The notes: a model not told the origin generated them from the sequence alone. A stretch of DNA of 64,000 bases from an uncultured Alphaproteobacteria bacterium (GCA_937920085.1 CALETE010000059.1:26911-90910), one strand, 5' to 3'; shown: positions 8,160 through 17,650, counted from the first letter of the stretch. Program-made: numbers and translations.

Positions 8160-9986
8160 ATGTCATCGGCCTTGCTCAATCAGGCGCGGGAAATCCTGCG
8201 CCGGACCTTCGGACACGCGGAATTCCGGGGTCGGCAGGCTGAGGTCATGGGCGAAATCCTCGCCGGCAGGTCAGCCCTGGCTGTTCTGCCTACGGGGGGA
8301 GGCAAGAGCGTCTGCTATCAAATCCCGGCCATGATGCGCCCGGGGCTGGGTCTGGTGATCTCGCCCCTGATCGCCCTGATGACCGACCAGGTGGCCAGTC
8401 TGCTACAGGCTGGGGTGGCAGCGGCGCGGATCGACTCCACCGGCGAGGCCTGGGAGCGTTCGGAAACCTGGGCCAAGATCGAGGCGGGCACCCTCGACCT
8501 CCTTTATGTGTCGCCCGAAGGCCTGATGGCCCCGGCCATGATGGAGCGCCTGAAGCGCACCCCTCTGTCCCTGATCGCCATTGATGAGGCTCACTGTGTC
8601 AGCCAATGGGGCCATGACTTCCGCCCAGAATACAGGATGCTGGGACGGCTGGCCGAGATTTTCCCAGATGTCCCCCGCCTGGCTGTCACCGCCACGGCCG
8701 ATGCCCGGACCCGGGATGACATCCGGGCCGAGCTCAGGCTTCAGGACAGTGCCGAATTCGTCGCCAGCTTCGCCCGGCCGGAACTGGCCCTATCTGCAGA
8801 ACGCAAGCGGGGTGCCGGGCACAAGCGTGTATTGGAACTGGTTGAGGCGCGCCCCAACCGTTCCGGGGTCATCTATGCGGGGTCGCGGGATGGAACCGAT
8901 AAGCTGGCCGAGGCCCTGCGTAGCGCGGGGGTTCCGGCCCTGGCCTATCATGCCGGTCTGGACAAGGCGGTCAGAGCCGAGCGTCTGGAGCATTTCTTAG
9001 CCTCAGAAGCCGGGGTCATGGTGGCGACCATCGCCTTTGGAATGGGGGTCGATAAACCCGACGTCCGCTATGTGATCCATGCCGATCCCCCAGCGTCTAT
9101 CGAAGCTTACTGGCAGGAAATTGGCCGCGCGGGCCGGGATGGAGAGCCGGCGGAGGGCATTACCCTCTATGGTGCCTCAGACATGGCCTGGGCCTATCGG
9201 CGGATAGACAGCCGTGAGGTCTCCGACGACGTGAAGTCGGTTCAGAACCGCAAGGTCCGCCAGCTCTATGCCTTATTGGACGGGGCATCTTGCCGAGCAG
9301 CTGGGGTGCGGCGTTATTTCGGCGAGGAGGGGGTGGAGGCCTGCGGTCAGTGCGATCTCTGCATGGGAACGCTCGAGACCATCGACGCAACAGAGGCGGC
9401 CCAAAAGGCTCTGTCAGCTGCTCACCGTATGGGCGGACGTTTTGGGCGGGGCCGTTTGGTGGAGCACTTGCTGGGTAAGACCAAGGACCCGTCGGCGTTT
9501 GAAGCGGGCCTTTCTACCTTCGGGGTGGGCAAGGAGTTCAGTGCCGCAGGCTGGCGGGATCTGGTGGATCAGCTGTTGTTTGATGGCCTACTGAAGGAAG
9601 ACCCCAATGACGGCCGCCCCCTGATCGGCCTCGGCGATGTGGAGGCAGTGCGGGCCGTCTATCGCGGCGAGCGTCAGGTAGCCCTGCGCAAGGCCCTCGA
9701 AGATCACGAAGCCACAGTTGGGCGGCCTCGCAAGGGCGCGCGTGATACGGTCGACCTGGCCGTCGGTGACCAGAAGCTGTTTGAGGATCTCAGATACTGG
9801 CGCGCTGCAGAGGCCAGGCGACAGCATGTTCCGCCCTATGTGATCTTTTCTGATCGCACCCTGGCCGAAATCGCCCTGCGACGACCAAGGACCTCTTCTA
9901 CCCTGCTGGCCGTTTCCGGCGTTGGGGAGGGCAAGCTGGCCCGCTATGGCCCAGAGGTGATCGCCGTCGTCGAAAAATCCCTTTAG
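8160..9986 (+). CDS. recQ: ATP-dependent DNA helicase RecQ
   Basis: 608 residues. A 3'-5' superfamily 2 DNA helicase acting in recombinational repair and fork processing. Visible: the motif 0 region FGHAEFRGRQ (17-26), Walker A LPTGGGKS (43-50), the DEAH box in IDEAHCVSQWGHDFRP (141-156), motif VI in QEIGRAGRDG, a four-cysteine zinc site (SCRAAG and ACGQCDLC), and a C-terminal HRDC domain (about 530-605). AGGGAGG lies just upstream of the ATG. The stop overlaps that of gyrB on the opposite strand by four bases (TTAG at 9983-9986), so no terminator separates these convergent genes. Confidence 0.96.
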   Translation: MSSALLNQAREILRRTFGHAEFRGRQAEVMGEILAGRSALAVLPTGGGKSVCYQIPAMMRPGLGLVISPLIALMTDQVASLLQAGVAAARIDSTGEAWERSETWAKIEAGTLDLLYVSPEGLMAPAMMERLKRTPLSLIAIDEAHCVSQWGHDFRPEYRMLGRLAEIFPDVPRLAVTATADARTRDDIRAELRLQDSAEFVASFARPELALSAERKRGAGHKRVLELVEARPNRSGVIYAGSRDGTDKLAEALRSAGVPALAYHAGLDKAVRAERLEHFLASEAGVMVATIAFGMGVDKPDVRYVIHADPPASIEAYWQEIGRAGRDGEPAEGITLYGASDMAWAYRRIDSREVSDDVKSVQNRKVRQLYALLDGASCRAAGVRRYFGEEGVEACGQCDLCMGTLETIDATEAAQKALSAAHRMGGRFGRGRLVEHLLGKTKDPSAFEAGLSTFGVGKEFSAAGWRDLVDQLLFDGLLKEDPNDGRPLIGLGDVEAVRAVYRGERQVALRKALEDHEATVGRPRKGARDTVDLAVGDQKLFEDLRYWRAAEARRQHVPPYVIFSDRTLAEIALRRPRTSSTLLAVSGVGEGKLARYGPEVIAVVEKSL

Positions 9987-12421
9987 GCGTCGACTTCCGC
10001 ATCCAGGGCATTGGCCTGGATGAAGTCCCGTCGGGGCTCCACCAGATCGCCCATCAAGCGGGTGAACATGTCGTCGGCGTCATCGGCATGGTTCACCTTG
10101 ACCTGCAGCAGGGTGCGGGCATTGGCGTCAAGGGTGGTTTCCCAAAGCTGATCGGGGTTCATTTCCCCAAGGCCCTTATAGCGCTGGATGGCCAGACCCC
10201 GGCGGCCGGAATCCATCACCGCGGCAACAAGATCCATGGGCCCACGTACTGTCGTTGTCCGGTCCCGACGGGTGAAGGTTCCCGGTGCTGAGAAGAATTC
10301 TGCCAAATCCCGGGCCCGTTCGGCCAGGCGACGGGCGTCAGCGGCATTGAGCAGCTGCTCATCCAGCACGACCTTTTCGGTCACGCCGCGCTTGATCCTG
10401 GCGAAGGCATAGCCGCCACCGGGAGCGAGTTCGCCCGTCCATAGGCCGTCGCCTTCTTCGGCATAGAGATCCAGGCGTTTGGCCGCAGCAGACAGATCGC
10501 CTGACTCGCCGAGCAGGCCCGCGAGGGCCGCCTGTTCTACGGCAAAGGCCGGAGCCCGCGCGGACAGGCGCTCGATATTGGCCTTGGCGCTCCGGGCGGT
10601 TTGGACAAGGTTCAGAAGATCACCCGCAGCCAGCCGCTCGCCAGAGGCCAGTTCCAGGACTGCGCCATCGACACCCTCATCGGTCAGGTAGGATTCCAGC
10701 ATGGAATCATCCTTCAGATAGCGCGAGGACTTGCCCTTTGAGGCCTTATAGAGCGGCGGCTGGGCGATATAGAGATAGCCCCGCTCAATCACCTGGGGCA
10801 TTTGCCGATAGAAGAAGGTCAGCAGCAGGGTGCGGATGTGGGCACCATCCACGTCGGCGTCCGTCATGATGACGATCTTGTGGTAGCGAATCTTCTCGAT
10901 GTCGAAATCGTCCCGGCCAATCCCGGCACCCAGGGCGGTGATGAGCGTGCCGATCTGGTCAGAGCCCAGCATCCGATCAAACCGGGCCCGCTCGACGTTC
11001 AAGATCTTGCCGCGCAGGGGCAGGACGGCCTGGTTCTCGCGGTTGCGGGCCTGCTTGGCTGAGCCGCCGGCGGAGTCGCCCTCCACCAGGAAGATTTCGG
11101 ACTTGGCCGGATCTTTTTCCTGACAGTCGGCCAACTTGCCGGGCAAGGAGCTGATATCCAGAGCCGACTTGCGCCGGGTCAGTTCCCGGGCCTTGCGCGC
11201 GGCTTCTCGGGCAGCGGCGGCCTCGGTGATCTTCTGGACGATCATCTTGGCTTCAACGGGGTGCTCTTCGAACCAGGCCCCAAGGCCTTCACCCACCAGA
11301 CCCTCAACGGCGGGACGGACTTCGGAGGAGACCAGCTTGTCCTTTGTCTGAGACGAAAATTTCGGATCGGGAACCTTGACCGACAGGACGCAGGTCAGGC
11401 CTTCCCGGGCGTCTTCCCCAGACACCGAGACCTTCTCGCGCTTGGCGGCACCTGAGGTTTCCGCATAGCTGGAAATGATCCGGGTCAGGGCTGAGCGAAA
11501 GGCTGCCAGGTGGGTGCCGCCATCCCGCTGGGGAATGTTATTGGTGAAGCAGAGGACGTTCTCGTGATAGCCGTCGTTCCACCAAAGGGAGAGGTCTAAC
11601 TCGACATTTTCGCGCTTGCCTCGGACAACGATGGGCGCCTTGAGAATTCCGGTCTTGGCCTTGTCCAGGTGGCGGACAAAGGCTTCGACCCCGCCCTCAT
11701 AGTGGAGCATTTCCACAAAGGGTTCGGCCTCCCGGTGGTCCTTTAGCCAAATGGTGACGCCAGAGTTCAGGAAGGCCAGCTCCCGCAGGCGGTGCTCAAG
11801 GGTCTTCCGGTCAAATTCGATGAAGGCAAAGGTTTCCGATGACGGGAAAAAGGTGACCTCTGTCCCTGACAGGAATTCACCGTTTTCGCGCAGGGGCGCA
11901 TCGCCGGTGACGATCAGGGGTGAAACCGCGTCCCCGCGACGGAATTCCATCTCATAGGCCTTGCCGCCCCGATAGATTTTCAAGCGCAGCCAGTCGGACA
12001 GGGCGTTGACCACGGAAACCCCAACCCCGTGCAGACCACCCGAGACCTTGTAGGAGTTCTGGTCAAACTTACCGCCGGCGTGCAGCTGGGTCATGATGAC
12101 CTCGGCCGCCGAAACGCCTTCGCCCTCGTGGATATCTACGGGAATGCCGCGGCCATCGTCAGTGACGGTGCAGGAGCCATCGGCGTTGAGGATCACCTCC
12201 ACCCGCGTGGCCCAACCCGCCAGGGTTTCGTCGATGGCATTGTCCACCACTTCATAGACCATGTGGTGCAGGCCCGACCCATCGTCGGTGTCGCCGATAT
12301 ACATGCCTGGGCGCTTGCGCACGGCGTCGAGGCCCTTGAGGACCTTGATCGACTCAGCCCCGTACTCGCTCTGTCCGTTGTTTTCCGGGGTGTTGTCGGG
12401 CTTGTTGGGGAGATCGGTCAT
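9983..12421 (-). CDS. gyrB: DNA gyrase subunit B
   Basis: 812 residues, the ATPase subunit of DNA gyrase, which supercoils DNA together with GyrA. The N-terminal GHKL ATPase region shows EVVDNAIDE and DGRGIP. The TOPRIM domain shows EGDSAGGSA near residue 450 and PLRGKILNVE soon after. The C-terminus has QRYKGLGEMNP and MGDLVEPRRDFI. The ATG overlaps the recF stop by four bases (ATGA), so gyrB is the last gene of a dnaN-recF-gyrB unit. This order close to dnaN is typical near alphaproteobacterial replication origins. Confidence 0.98.
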   Translation of the reverse strand: MTDLPNKPDNTPENNGQSEYGAESIKVLKGLDAVRKRPGMYIGDTDDGSGLHHMVYEVVDNAIDETLAGWATRVEVILNADGSCTVTDDGRGIPVDIHEGEGVSAAEVIMTQLHAGGKFDQNSYKVSGGLHGVGVSVVNALSDWLRLKIYRGGKAYEMEFRRGDAVSPLIVTGDAPLRENGEFLSGTEVTFFPSSETFAFIEFDRKTLEHRLRELAFLNSGVTIWLKDHREAEPFVEMLHYEGGVEAFVRHLDKAKTGILKAPIVVRGKRENVELDLSLWWNDGYHENVLCFTNNIPQRDGGTHLAAFRSALTRIISSYAETSGAAKREKVSVSGEDAREGLTCVLSVKVPDPKFSSQTKDKLVSSEVRPAVEGLVGEGLGAWFEEHPVEAKMIVQKITEAAAAREAARKARELTRRKSALDISSLPGKLADCQEKDPAKSEIFLVEGDSAGGSAKQARNRENQAVLPLRGKILNVERARFDRMLGSDQIGTLITALGAGIGRDDFDIEKIRYHKIVIMTDADVDGAHIRTLLLTFFYRQMPQVIERGYLYIAQPPLYKASKGKSSRYLKDDSMLESYLTDEGVDGAVLELASGERLAAGDLLNLVQTARSAKANIERLSARAPAFAVEQAALAGLLGESGDLSAAAKRLDLYAEEGDGLWTGELAPGGGYAFARIKRGVTEKVVLDEQLLNAADARRLAERARDLAEFFSAPGTFTRRDRTTTVRGPMDLVAAVMDSGRRGLAIQRYKGLGEMNPDQLWETTLDANARTLLQVKVNHADDADDMFTRLMGDLVEPRRDFIQANALDAEVDA

Positions 12422-13560
12422 TCAGTGTCCAGAATCGCCAGATTCGAGCCATCCACATGGACGCCCTGGGCCCGGCCCTTCAAATCTTCAAACAGATGCT
12501 CGTCCGTGCCCGTGAGAAAGGCCTGGAGCTTGAGCGCCTCGATTTCGTCGAACAGGGCAGCCCGCCTACGGCGGTCCAAATGTGCGGCGACTTCGTCGAG
12601 CAACAGTATAGGGTTCGGCGCTGATTCTGCACGCGAAAGACGCGAGGCCTGGGCTAGAATCAGGTTCAAAATCAGGGCTTTCTGCTCTCCCGTCGAACAT
12701 TCCGCCGCCGGACGTTGTTTTTCGACGTGCACGACCGCCAGATCGCCGCGATGGGGGCCGGTTAGGGCGCGCCCAGCCGCCGCGTCTCGGCTTCTCCCGG
12801 CAGCTAAATCCTTGGCGAGTTTGGCCTCAATCTCCTCCAGACCGGCGCCCTCACAGGCGAGGCCCTCCCACTCCCCCGTCAAAGACAGTTGAGCCAAGGG
12901 GAAGGGTCGATCGACCCGAGTCTCAATTTCAGCCTGCAGGGCGGCCAGGGTTCGGGCCCTCGCCTCAGCCATGAGGGCCCCTGCTTCAGCCAACCTAGCT
13001 TCCAGGGCGGTTAGCCAGTCCCCATCTGCCGGGCCGTCGGTCAGGAGGCGCATGCGCTCACGGCCGGCCTTCTCGTAGGTTGAGGCGTGGCGCGCATGGC
13101 CAGGCTCAGCTGCAAAGACCAGTCGATCCAGGAATCGCCTGCGATCACTGGCACCCTCTAGGAACAGCCTATCCTGGGCTGGGGTTAGCCAGACCTGCCG
13201 CGTAAGGTCTGAAAGCCGCGCCGGAGGTATGACCTCGCCCTCTAGCCGCACAGCCCGTCGGCTTTGGCCTGCCGCCTCAAGGCCTGTGCCGAGCCTGACC
13301 GGCTCGTCGTCCTGCAGAAGGGTGGCCGATACAGCCCAGGCCCCGCCATTGGGTTCGCCCGGTGCCCGACGACCCATCTCCGCAAGGGCTGCATTGCGTA
13401 GGCCGCGTCCCGGAGTCAGCAGGCTGACCGCCTCGAGGAGGTTGGTCTTCCCAGCACCATTGGGTCCGACCAAAAAAACCGGCCGCCCATCCAGCGCAAT
13501 TTCGCTGCGGGCGTAGGATCGAAAGTCCGTCAGGACCAGGTGTGTGAGGGCGGTGCGCAC
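12418..13560 (-). CDS. recF: DNA replication and repair protein RecF
   Basis: 380 residues. An SMC-like ATPase that helps load RecA at gapped DNA. The N-terminus is the classical RecF start (LVLTDFRSYA), with Walker A GPNGAGKTN at 32-40. The ABC-type signature region STGEQKALIL and Walker B LLLDEVAAHLD are in the last third. The start is a GTG at 13560, with no nearby ATG that preserves the beginning of the domain. It is coupled to gyrB by an ATGA overlap and lies 45 bases after the dnaN stop, consistent with a dnaN-recF-gyrB transcript. Confidence 0.96.
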   Translation of the reverse strand: MRTALTHLVLTDFRSYARSEIALDGRPVFLVGPNGAGKTNLLEAVSLLTPGRGLRNAALAEMGRRAPGEPNGGAWAVSATLLQDDEPVRLGTGLEAAGQSRRAVRLEGEVIPPARLSDLTRQVWLTPAQDRLFLEGASDRRRFLDRLVFAAEPGHARHASTYEKAGRERMRLLTDGPADGDWLTALEARLAEAGALMAEARARTLAALQAEIETRVDRPFPLAQLSLTGEWEGLACEGAGLEEIEAKLAKDLAAGRSRDAAAGRALTGPHRGDLAVVHVEKQRPAAECSTGEQKALILNLILAQASRLSRAESAPNPILLLDEVAAHLDRRRRAALFDEIEALKLQAFLTGTDEHLFEDLKGRAQGVHVDGSNLAILDTE

Positions 13561-13605
13561 ACAAGGGTCTTAGCCCGGTTTGGTCGGACCGGGAAATCCG
13601 ATGGC

Positions 13606-14724
13606 CTAGACCCTCAGGGGCATCAGCACATAGCGAACGTCGGGGTCGGTCGGGTCAAGAACCAGGGCCGGGTCGTTGGGCCCACCGAAGCGGAACTCAG
13701 CCTGGTCCGCCGTGATCTGGTCGGTGACGTCTAAGAGATAGCGGGCGTTGAAGGACAGCTCGAAGCTATCGCCGGCATAGTCGACCTCGATCTCTTCGAC
13801 CGCCTGGCCAGCTTCCATATTGCGCACGGTCAGGATGACGCGCCCTGGCTCGATCGCCATGCGCACGGACCGGCTCTTTTCGGCAGAGATGGTGGCCACC
13901 CGGTCGACAGCTTGGGCAAACAGCTTGTTGTCCACCATCATGACCTTGTCATTGTCCCGGGGAATGACGCGGACATAGTCGGGGAAGTTGCCGTCAATCA
14001 CCTTGGAGGTCAGGGCCGCGCCGCCGAACTCAAAGCGGATTTTTTGCGGGCTGAGGGCGAGGTCTAGGGACTCACCTGCGTCCTCCAGCAGACGCCGGGC
14101 TTCATTGATGGTCTTGCGCGGCACGATGACGCCGGGCGACCCGGCTGAGCCCTCTGGCGCGAGCATTTCAGCCAGGGCGAGGCGGTGGCCGTCGGTGGCG
14201 ACGGCGCGCAGCTTGGCGACCCCACCCTCAACCACTGTGTGGATATAGAGGCCGTTCAGATAATAGCGGGTCTCTTCGGTGGAGATCGCGAACTTGGTCT
14301 TATCGATCAGGCGGATCAGGTCCCCCACATCCACCCCGATCCGGCCCGAAAGGCCGTCGGAGGACATGACTGGAAAATCTCCGGCCGGGAGGACTGGCAG
14401 GTTGAAGCGCGAACGCCCTGCCGCCACGGTCAGGCGCGGGTCTTCCCCGGTGAAGGACAGAGACACGTCTGACCCCTCGGGTAACTTGCGGACGATTTCA
14501 TAAAGCGTGTGGGCAGGCGCAGTGATCTGTCCTGGCTGATCGACCTGGGCCAGGGCCTCATCGATAATTTCCAGATCAAGGTCTGTCGCCGAAAAGCTCA
14601 AACGATCCCGGTCAGCCGACAACAGGACATTTGACAGGATCGGAATGGTATTGCGCCGCTCCACGGCGCTCTGAACATGTCCCAGAGCCTTCAGCAGGGC
14701 AGCGCGTTCAATCGTTAGCTTCAT
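13606..14724 (-). CDS. dnaN: DNA polymerase III sliding clamp (beta subunit)
   Basis: 372 residues from the ATG at 14724, giving the family N-terminus MKLTIERAALLKALGHVQ and the usual bacterial clamp length. The open frame can be extended seven codons to a TTG at 14745, but that has no family support. Three clamp domains follow: VERRNTIPILSNVL near the start, DFPVM in the middle domain, and the conserved end DPDVRYVLMPLRV, which forms part of the protein-binding pocket. It encircles DNA and tethers polymerase III. It is the first gene of the dnaN-recF-gyrB group. The roughly 120 bases up to grpE should hold its promoter. Confidence 0.97.
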   Translation of the reverse strand: MKLTIERAALLKALGHVQSAVERRNTIPILSNVLLSADRDRLSFSATDLDLEIIDEALAQVDQPGQITAPAHTLYEIVRKLPEGSDVSLSFTGEDPRLTVAAGRSRFNLPVLPAGDFPVMSSDGLSGRIGVDVGDLIRLIDKTKFAISTEETRYYLNGLYIHTVVEGGVAKLRAVATDGHRLALAEMLAPEGSAGSPGVIVPRKTINEARRLLEDAGESLDLALSPQKIRFEFGGAALTSKVIDGNFPDYVRVIPRDNDKVMMVDNKLFAQAVDRVATISAEKSRSVRMAIEPGRVILTVRNMEAGQAVEEIEVDYAGDSFELSFNARYLLDVTDQITADQAEFRFGGPNDPALVLDPTDPDVRYVLMPLRV

Positions 14725-14845
14725 TTTATCGTCCGAAATCTCCAAGCGCCGGCAAGCGATTCGCCACCGTCCCCAAGTCTGGAGGAACCTGCGACTTTAG
14801 CGAATTCCATCCAGCGCGGAAGGGCGCACGCGCGAGAAAATACAG

Positions 14846-15463
14846 CTAGGCTCGCGTATCGCAGGCGCTACCTGTCTCGGCCTCCGCATCATCTTGGGTG
14901 GCGTAGGGGTTGGGACCTTGAGAATCGGCAGGAACCTCCCCTGTCGATCCCTTTGCAGCGACCACGACCATGGCGGGACGTACCAGCCGACCCAAGAGCT
15001 CATAGCCGGGCTGCAGGGTCTGGATCACGCTTCCGGCCCCAACCTCATTTGAAACCTGCTCCATCACGGCCTGATGCTGGTGAGGGTCGAACTTCGTCCC
15101 GGCTAAGGGGTCGACGCGCTTCAAGCCGTTGGTTTCGAAAGCCGAGAGCAAGGCCTTTTCTGTCATCTCGACCCCCACCAGAAAATTCTTCACAGCCGGG
15201 TCTTCATTGGCTGGCGGGGCCGTGAGGGCGCGCCCAAGGGTATCGGCGACGGTCAGCAGGTCCCGGGCAAATTTCTGAATTGCGTAAGCCCGCGCGTCAT
15301 TTGCCTCTCGTTCTGCCCGGCGCTTGGTGTTCTCAGCGTCCGCAGCATACCGCAGCACCTGCTCCTTCAGCGATGCATTTTCCGCCGCTAAGGCTTCCAT
15401 ATGATCGAGGGCCGCATCGGCCACGGCGTTGAACTCTTCGGTGGCTGTTTCATCTTCGGACAT
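14846..15463 (-). CDS. grpE: Nucleotide exchange factor GrpE (Hsp70 cofactor)
   Basis: 205 residues. It releases ADP from DnaK. The N-terminal coiled coil (about 20-75, ALAAENASLKEQVLRYAADAEN) is followed by the GrpE core (FARDLLTVADTLGRAL) and the conserved end of the beta domain (PHQHQAVME, GYELLGRLVRPAMVVVA). The ATG at 15463 has AGAGG eight bases upstream. It lies 12 bases behind hrcA, forming the common hrcA-grpE heat-shock pair. No CIRCE repeat was seen ahead of the pair. Confidence 0.96.
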   Translation of the reverse strand: MSEDETATEEFNAVADAALDHMEALAAENASLKEQVLRYAADAENTKRRAEREANDARAYAIQKFARDLLTVADTLGRALTAPPANEDPAVKNFLVGVEMTEKALLSAFETNGLKRVDPLAGTKFDPHQHQAVMEQVSNEVGAGSVIQTLQPGYELLGRLVRPAMVVVAAKGSTGEVPADSQGPNPYATQDDAEAETGSACDTRA

Positions 15464-15475
15464 GTCTAGAACCTC

Positions 15476-16558
15476 TTATCCATTCGTCACCTGAGAGAGC
15501 ATGCGGGCGGTATAGTCCACCAGCGGGATCACCCGGGCATAGTTCAGTCGGGCCGGCCCAATCACAGCGATTGCACCCAGGACCTTTTGTCGACCCGTCA
15601 TATAGGGTGCTGCGATCACGGCGGAACCCGAAAGCGAAAACAACCTCGTCTCAGCCCCAATAAAAATGCGGACCCCCTGCGCCTCCCGCACGCCGTCCAG
15701 CAAACCGATCAGATGCTCCTTCTGTTCCAGGTCATCGAACAGCATGCGGACGCGCTCAAGATCATCAATGCTTTCGCGATCGGTCAGTAGATTGGCGCGG
15801 CCCCGGACGATTAGGGCGCGATCCGTGCCTTCCCCACCGCCCCAGGCTGCCAATCCGTCCTCAACCAGACGTGCGGCGGCTTCATTCAGTTGCCGCTGGG
15901 CATGCTCCAGTTCGATCCGGATGTCAGCACCGGCCTCCGCCAGTGTCTTACCGCGCAGCCGTGAATTCAGAAAGTTAGAGGCTTCTTGCAGGGATGACGG
16001 GGTGATCCCGGCCGTGAGGGCCATGACCCGATTTTCCACCGTGCCATCTTCAAAGACCATCACCGCCAGGGCTTGATCGCTGCCCAGGGCGACAAATTCC
16101 ACATGCTTGACGCCGGCGTCCCTCACTGGCGTGACAACAATGCCTGCGCCGCCGGCCAGGCCCGACAGGAGCGCGGTTGCTTCGGTGAGGGCGTCATCAA
16201 AGGATCCGCCCCTTGCCGCCAGCCGGGTTTCTATGGTCCGTCGCTCCTCCTCGCTGACATGGCCAACCTCCATCAGCCCGTCCACGAACAGCCTGAGGCC
16301 GGCATGGGTGGGGCGTCGCCCGGCGCTGATATGGGGGGCCCCCAGCAGGCCAAGACTTGTCAGGTCCTGCATGGTGTTGCGGATAGAGGCCGGAGACAGC
16401 TGCACGCCGCCCTTGGACAGGGTTCTAGAGCCCACGGGTTCACCGGTTTCGATGTAACTCTCGACCACACGCCGGAATATCTCTCGGGCCCGGCTGTCCA
16501 GCTCCATCAGGGTTGGGCCCGCGCTCAGCAGGGAATGGGTCAAGTCGTTGGGTCGCAT
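15476..16558 (-). CDS. hrcA: Heat-inducible transcription repressor HrcA
   Basis: 360 residues from the ATG at 16558 (MRPNDLTHSLL). The frame stays open 41 codons further upstream, but that part is unlike HrcA. The winged-helix DNA-binding region shows SRAREIFRRVVESYIETGEPVGSRTLS and SPASIRNTMQDLTSLGLL, followed by the HISAGRRPTHAGLRLFVD linker, all diagnostic of HrcA. The protein represses chaperonin genes through CIRCE operators and needs GroE for activity. It is divergent from rph, which starts 80 bases away, and is followed directly by grpE. I see no CIRCE copy in the window, so its targets lie elsewhere. Confidence 0.95.
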   Translation of the reverse strand: MRPNDLTHSLLSAGPTLMELDSRAREIFRRVVESYIETGEPVGSRTLSKGGVQLSPASIRNTMQDLTSLGLLGAPHISAGRRPTHAGLRLFVDGLMEVGHVSEEERRTIETRLAARGGSFDDALTEATALLSGLAGGAGIVVTPVRDAGVKHVEFVALGSDQALAVMVFEDGTVENRVMALTAGITPSSLQEASNFLNSRLRGKTLAEAGADIRIELEHAQRQLNEAAARLVEDGLAAWGGGEGTDRALIVRGRANLLTDRESIDDLERVRMLFDDLEQKEHLIGLLDGVREAQGVRIFIGAETRLFSLSGSAVIAAPYMTGRQKVLGAIAVIGPARLNYARVIPLVDYTARMLSQVTNG

Positions 16559-16637
16559 GGGAACATGGACGAAGCCTCTCTGATCTAGGATAAGCGCGCA
16601 AACCCCGGGCGCAAGTCGCTCATATCCAAGGAAACCT

Positions 16638-17354
16638 ATGCGCCCTTCAGATCGGCTGGCCGACCAGCTTCGCAACGTCACCCTCGAGACCGACGTGAAT
16701 CGCTATGCCGAAGGCTCCTGCCTGGCAAGCTTTGGTCACACCAAGGTGCTGATCACCGCCAGTGTAGAAGAGCGGGTGCCCCCCTTCATGCGCGGTCGCG
16801 GCCAGGGTTGGGTCACGGCTGAATACGGTATGCTGCCGCGCGCCACCCACACCCGCGGTCGCCGTGAGGCCTCTGAAGGCAAGCAATCGGGCCGAACCCA
16901 AGAAATACAAAGGCTTATTGGCCGGTCCCTGCGCGCCATCATCGATCCAACTGCCCTTGGCGAGCGGCAAATATCCCTCGATTGCGACGTTGTTCAGGCC
17001 GATGGCGGGACGCGGACGGCGGCTATAACCGGGGCCTGGGTTGCGCTTCGTCTGGCGACGCAGAAGCTGCTGTCCGAGGGCGTCATCAGCAAGGACCCGA
17101 TCCTTGACCAGGTCGCTGCAATTTCCTGCGGCATTTACAATGGCCTACCCGTGCTCGACCTTGAATATGAGGAAGATTCCAACGCCGAAGCCGATGCCAA
17201 TTTCGTCCTGACGGGTTCAGGCTCCATCGTCGAAATTCAGGCAACCGGTGAGAAGCGGGGCTTTGATCAATCCGAATTCGAGGCCCTCTTTGCCCTGGCG
17301 AGATCGGGCATTACAGACCTTTGCCAAGTTCAGAAGCGGGCTGTTGGCCTCTAA
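16638..17354 (+). CDS. rph: Ribonuclease PH
   Basis: 238 residues, the standard length. A phosphorolytic 3'-5' exoribonuclease that trims tRNA precursors. The N-terminus MRPSDRLADQLRNVTLE is the family signature. Further conserved blocks are SFGHTKVLITASVE, GRGQGWVTAEYGMLPRATHTR, the phosphate-binding GRSLRAIIDPTALGERQI, and DCDVVQADGGTRTAAITG. A strong bidirectional terminator follows about 30 bases after the stop. In related genomes rph commonly lies beside rdgB and hemW. Here a four-gene opposite-strand island intervenes. Confidence 0.97.
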   Translation: MRPSDRLADQLRNVTLETDVNRYAEGSCLASFGHTKVLITASVEERVPPFMRGRGQGWVTAEYGMLPRATHTRGRREASEGKQSGRTQEIQRLIGRSLRAIIDPTALGERQISLDCDVVQADGGTRTAAITGAWVALRLATQKLLSEGVISKDPILDQVAAISCGIYNGLPVLDLEYEEDSNAEADANFVLTGSGSIVEIQATGEKRGFDQSEFEALFALARSGITDLCQVQKRAVGL

Positions 17355-17377
17355 ATTCGGCTCCGGGATTGGGGCAC

Positions 17378-17417
17378 AAAAAAAGCGACCGGTTTGCCCC
17401 GGTCGCTCTTCTTTTTT
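17378..17417. terminator. Intrinsic bidirectional terminator of rph and the opposite small-gene island
   Basis: A perfect 9-base stem (AGCGACCGG / CCGGTCGCT, 17384-17407) with a 6-base loop is flanked by an A-run on the left (17378-17384) and a T-rich run on the right (17408-17417). It therefore reads as an intrinsic terminator in both directions, serving rph on the plus strand and the minus-strand genes that end at 17433. Confidence 0.88.
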
Positions 17418-17432
17418 GTCCGCCAGATTAGC

Positions 17433-17540
17433 TTAGCGGTAGGCGAGCAATTGGCGAAAGGCCGAGGCGGGCATGCGGGCCAGTTCTTCGGCGAAGGGTG
17501 CCATCAGGCGGTCGATCAGGCTTTCAATGGCGCGGGCCAT
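17433..17540 (-). CDS. Small protein of 35 residues, amphipathic, unknown function
   Basis: A 35-codon frame starts at an ATG (17540) with AAGGA eight bases upstream and stops at a TAA just before a strong bidirectional terminator, which supports it as a real transcribed gene. The product begins MARAIESLIDRLMAPFAEEL. Ile5, Leu8, Ile9, Leu12, Met13, Phe16 and Leu20 would fall on one face of a helix, while Glu, Asp and Arg occupy the other. It then has a short basic end (FRQLLAYR). I do not recognise a family. A TGC-rich palindrome lies 15-40 bases upstream of the ATG. It appears to be the last gene of a minus-strand island whose other members are an XRE regulator, a DUF2975 protein and a second small ORF. 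Surface binding, for example to a polymer granule or membrane, is only inference. Confidence 0.62.
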   Translation of the reverse strand: MARAIESLIDRLMAPFAEELARMPASAFRQLLAYR

Positions 17541-17554
17541 GGGGAGCGTCCTTG

Positions 17555-17580
17555 TGCAATGCAACAAATGTTGCAGTGCA
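17555..17580. promoter_or_regulatory. 26-base TGC-rich palindrome, candidate operator of the small gene at 17433-17540
   Basis: TGCAATGCAACA (17555-17566) and TGTTGCAGTGCA (17569-17580) are inverted copies with 11 of 12 positions matching, separated by two bases. The site lies 15-40 bases upstream of the small ORF's ATG, where a repressor would block transcription. It resembles the TGC-rich sites bound by PhaR, the polyhydroxybutyrate regulator of alphaproteobacteria (published consensus CTGC-N3/4-GCAG). Binding by PhaR is inference. Confidence 0.55.
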
Positions 17581-17650
17581 CATAGCGAACGAGTCCTATG
17601 AATTCAACACTTCATGCGCCGGATTGCGCAAAAAACATGCTGCAGCGCGG

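Noticed and set aside
12418..14845. Replication origin beside dnaN-recF-gyrB
   Set aside because: I found no cluster of DnaA boxes (TTATCCACA-like) or AT-rich unwinding region in the short gaps. The origin is probably nearby but outside.
16559..16637. CIRCE operator upstream of hrcA
   Set aside because: No TTAGCACTC-N9-GAGTGCTAA or close variant in the hrcA-rph gap.
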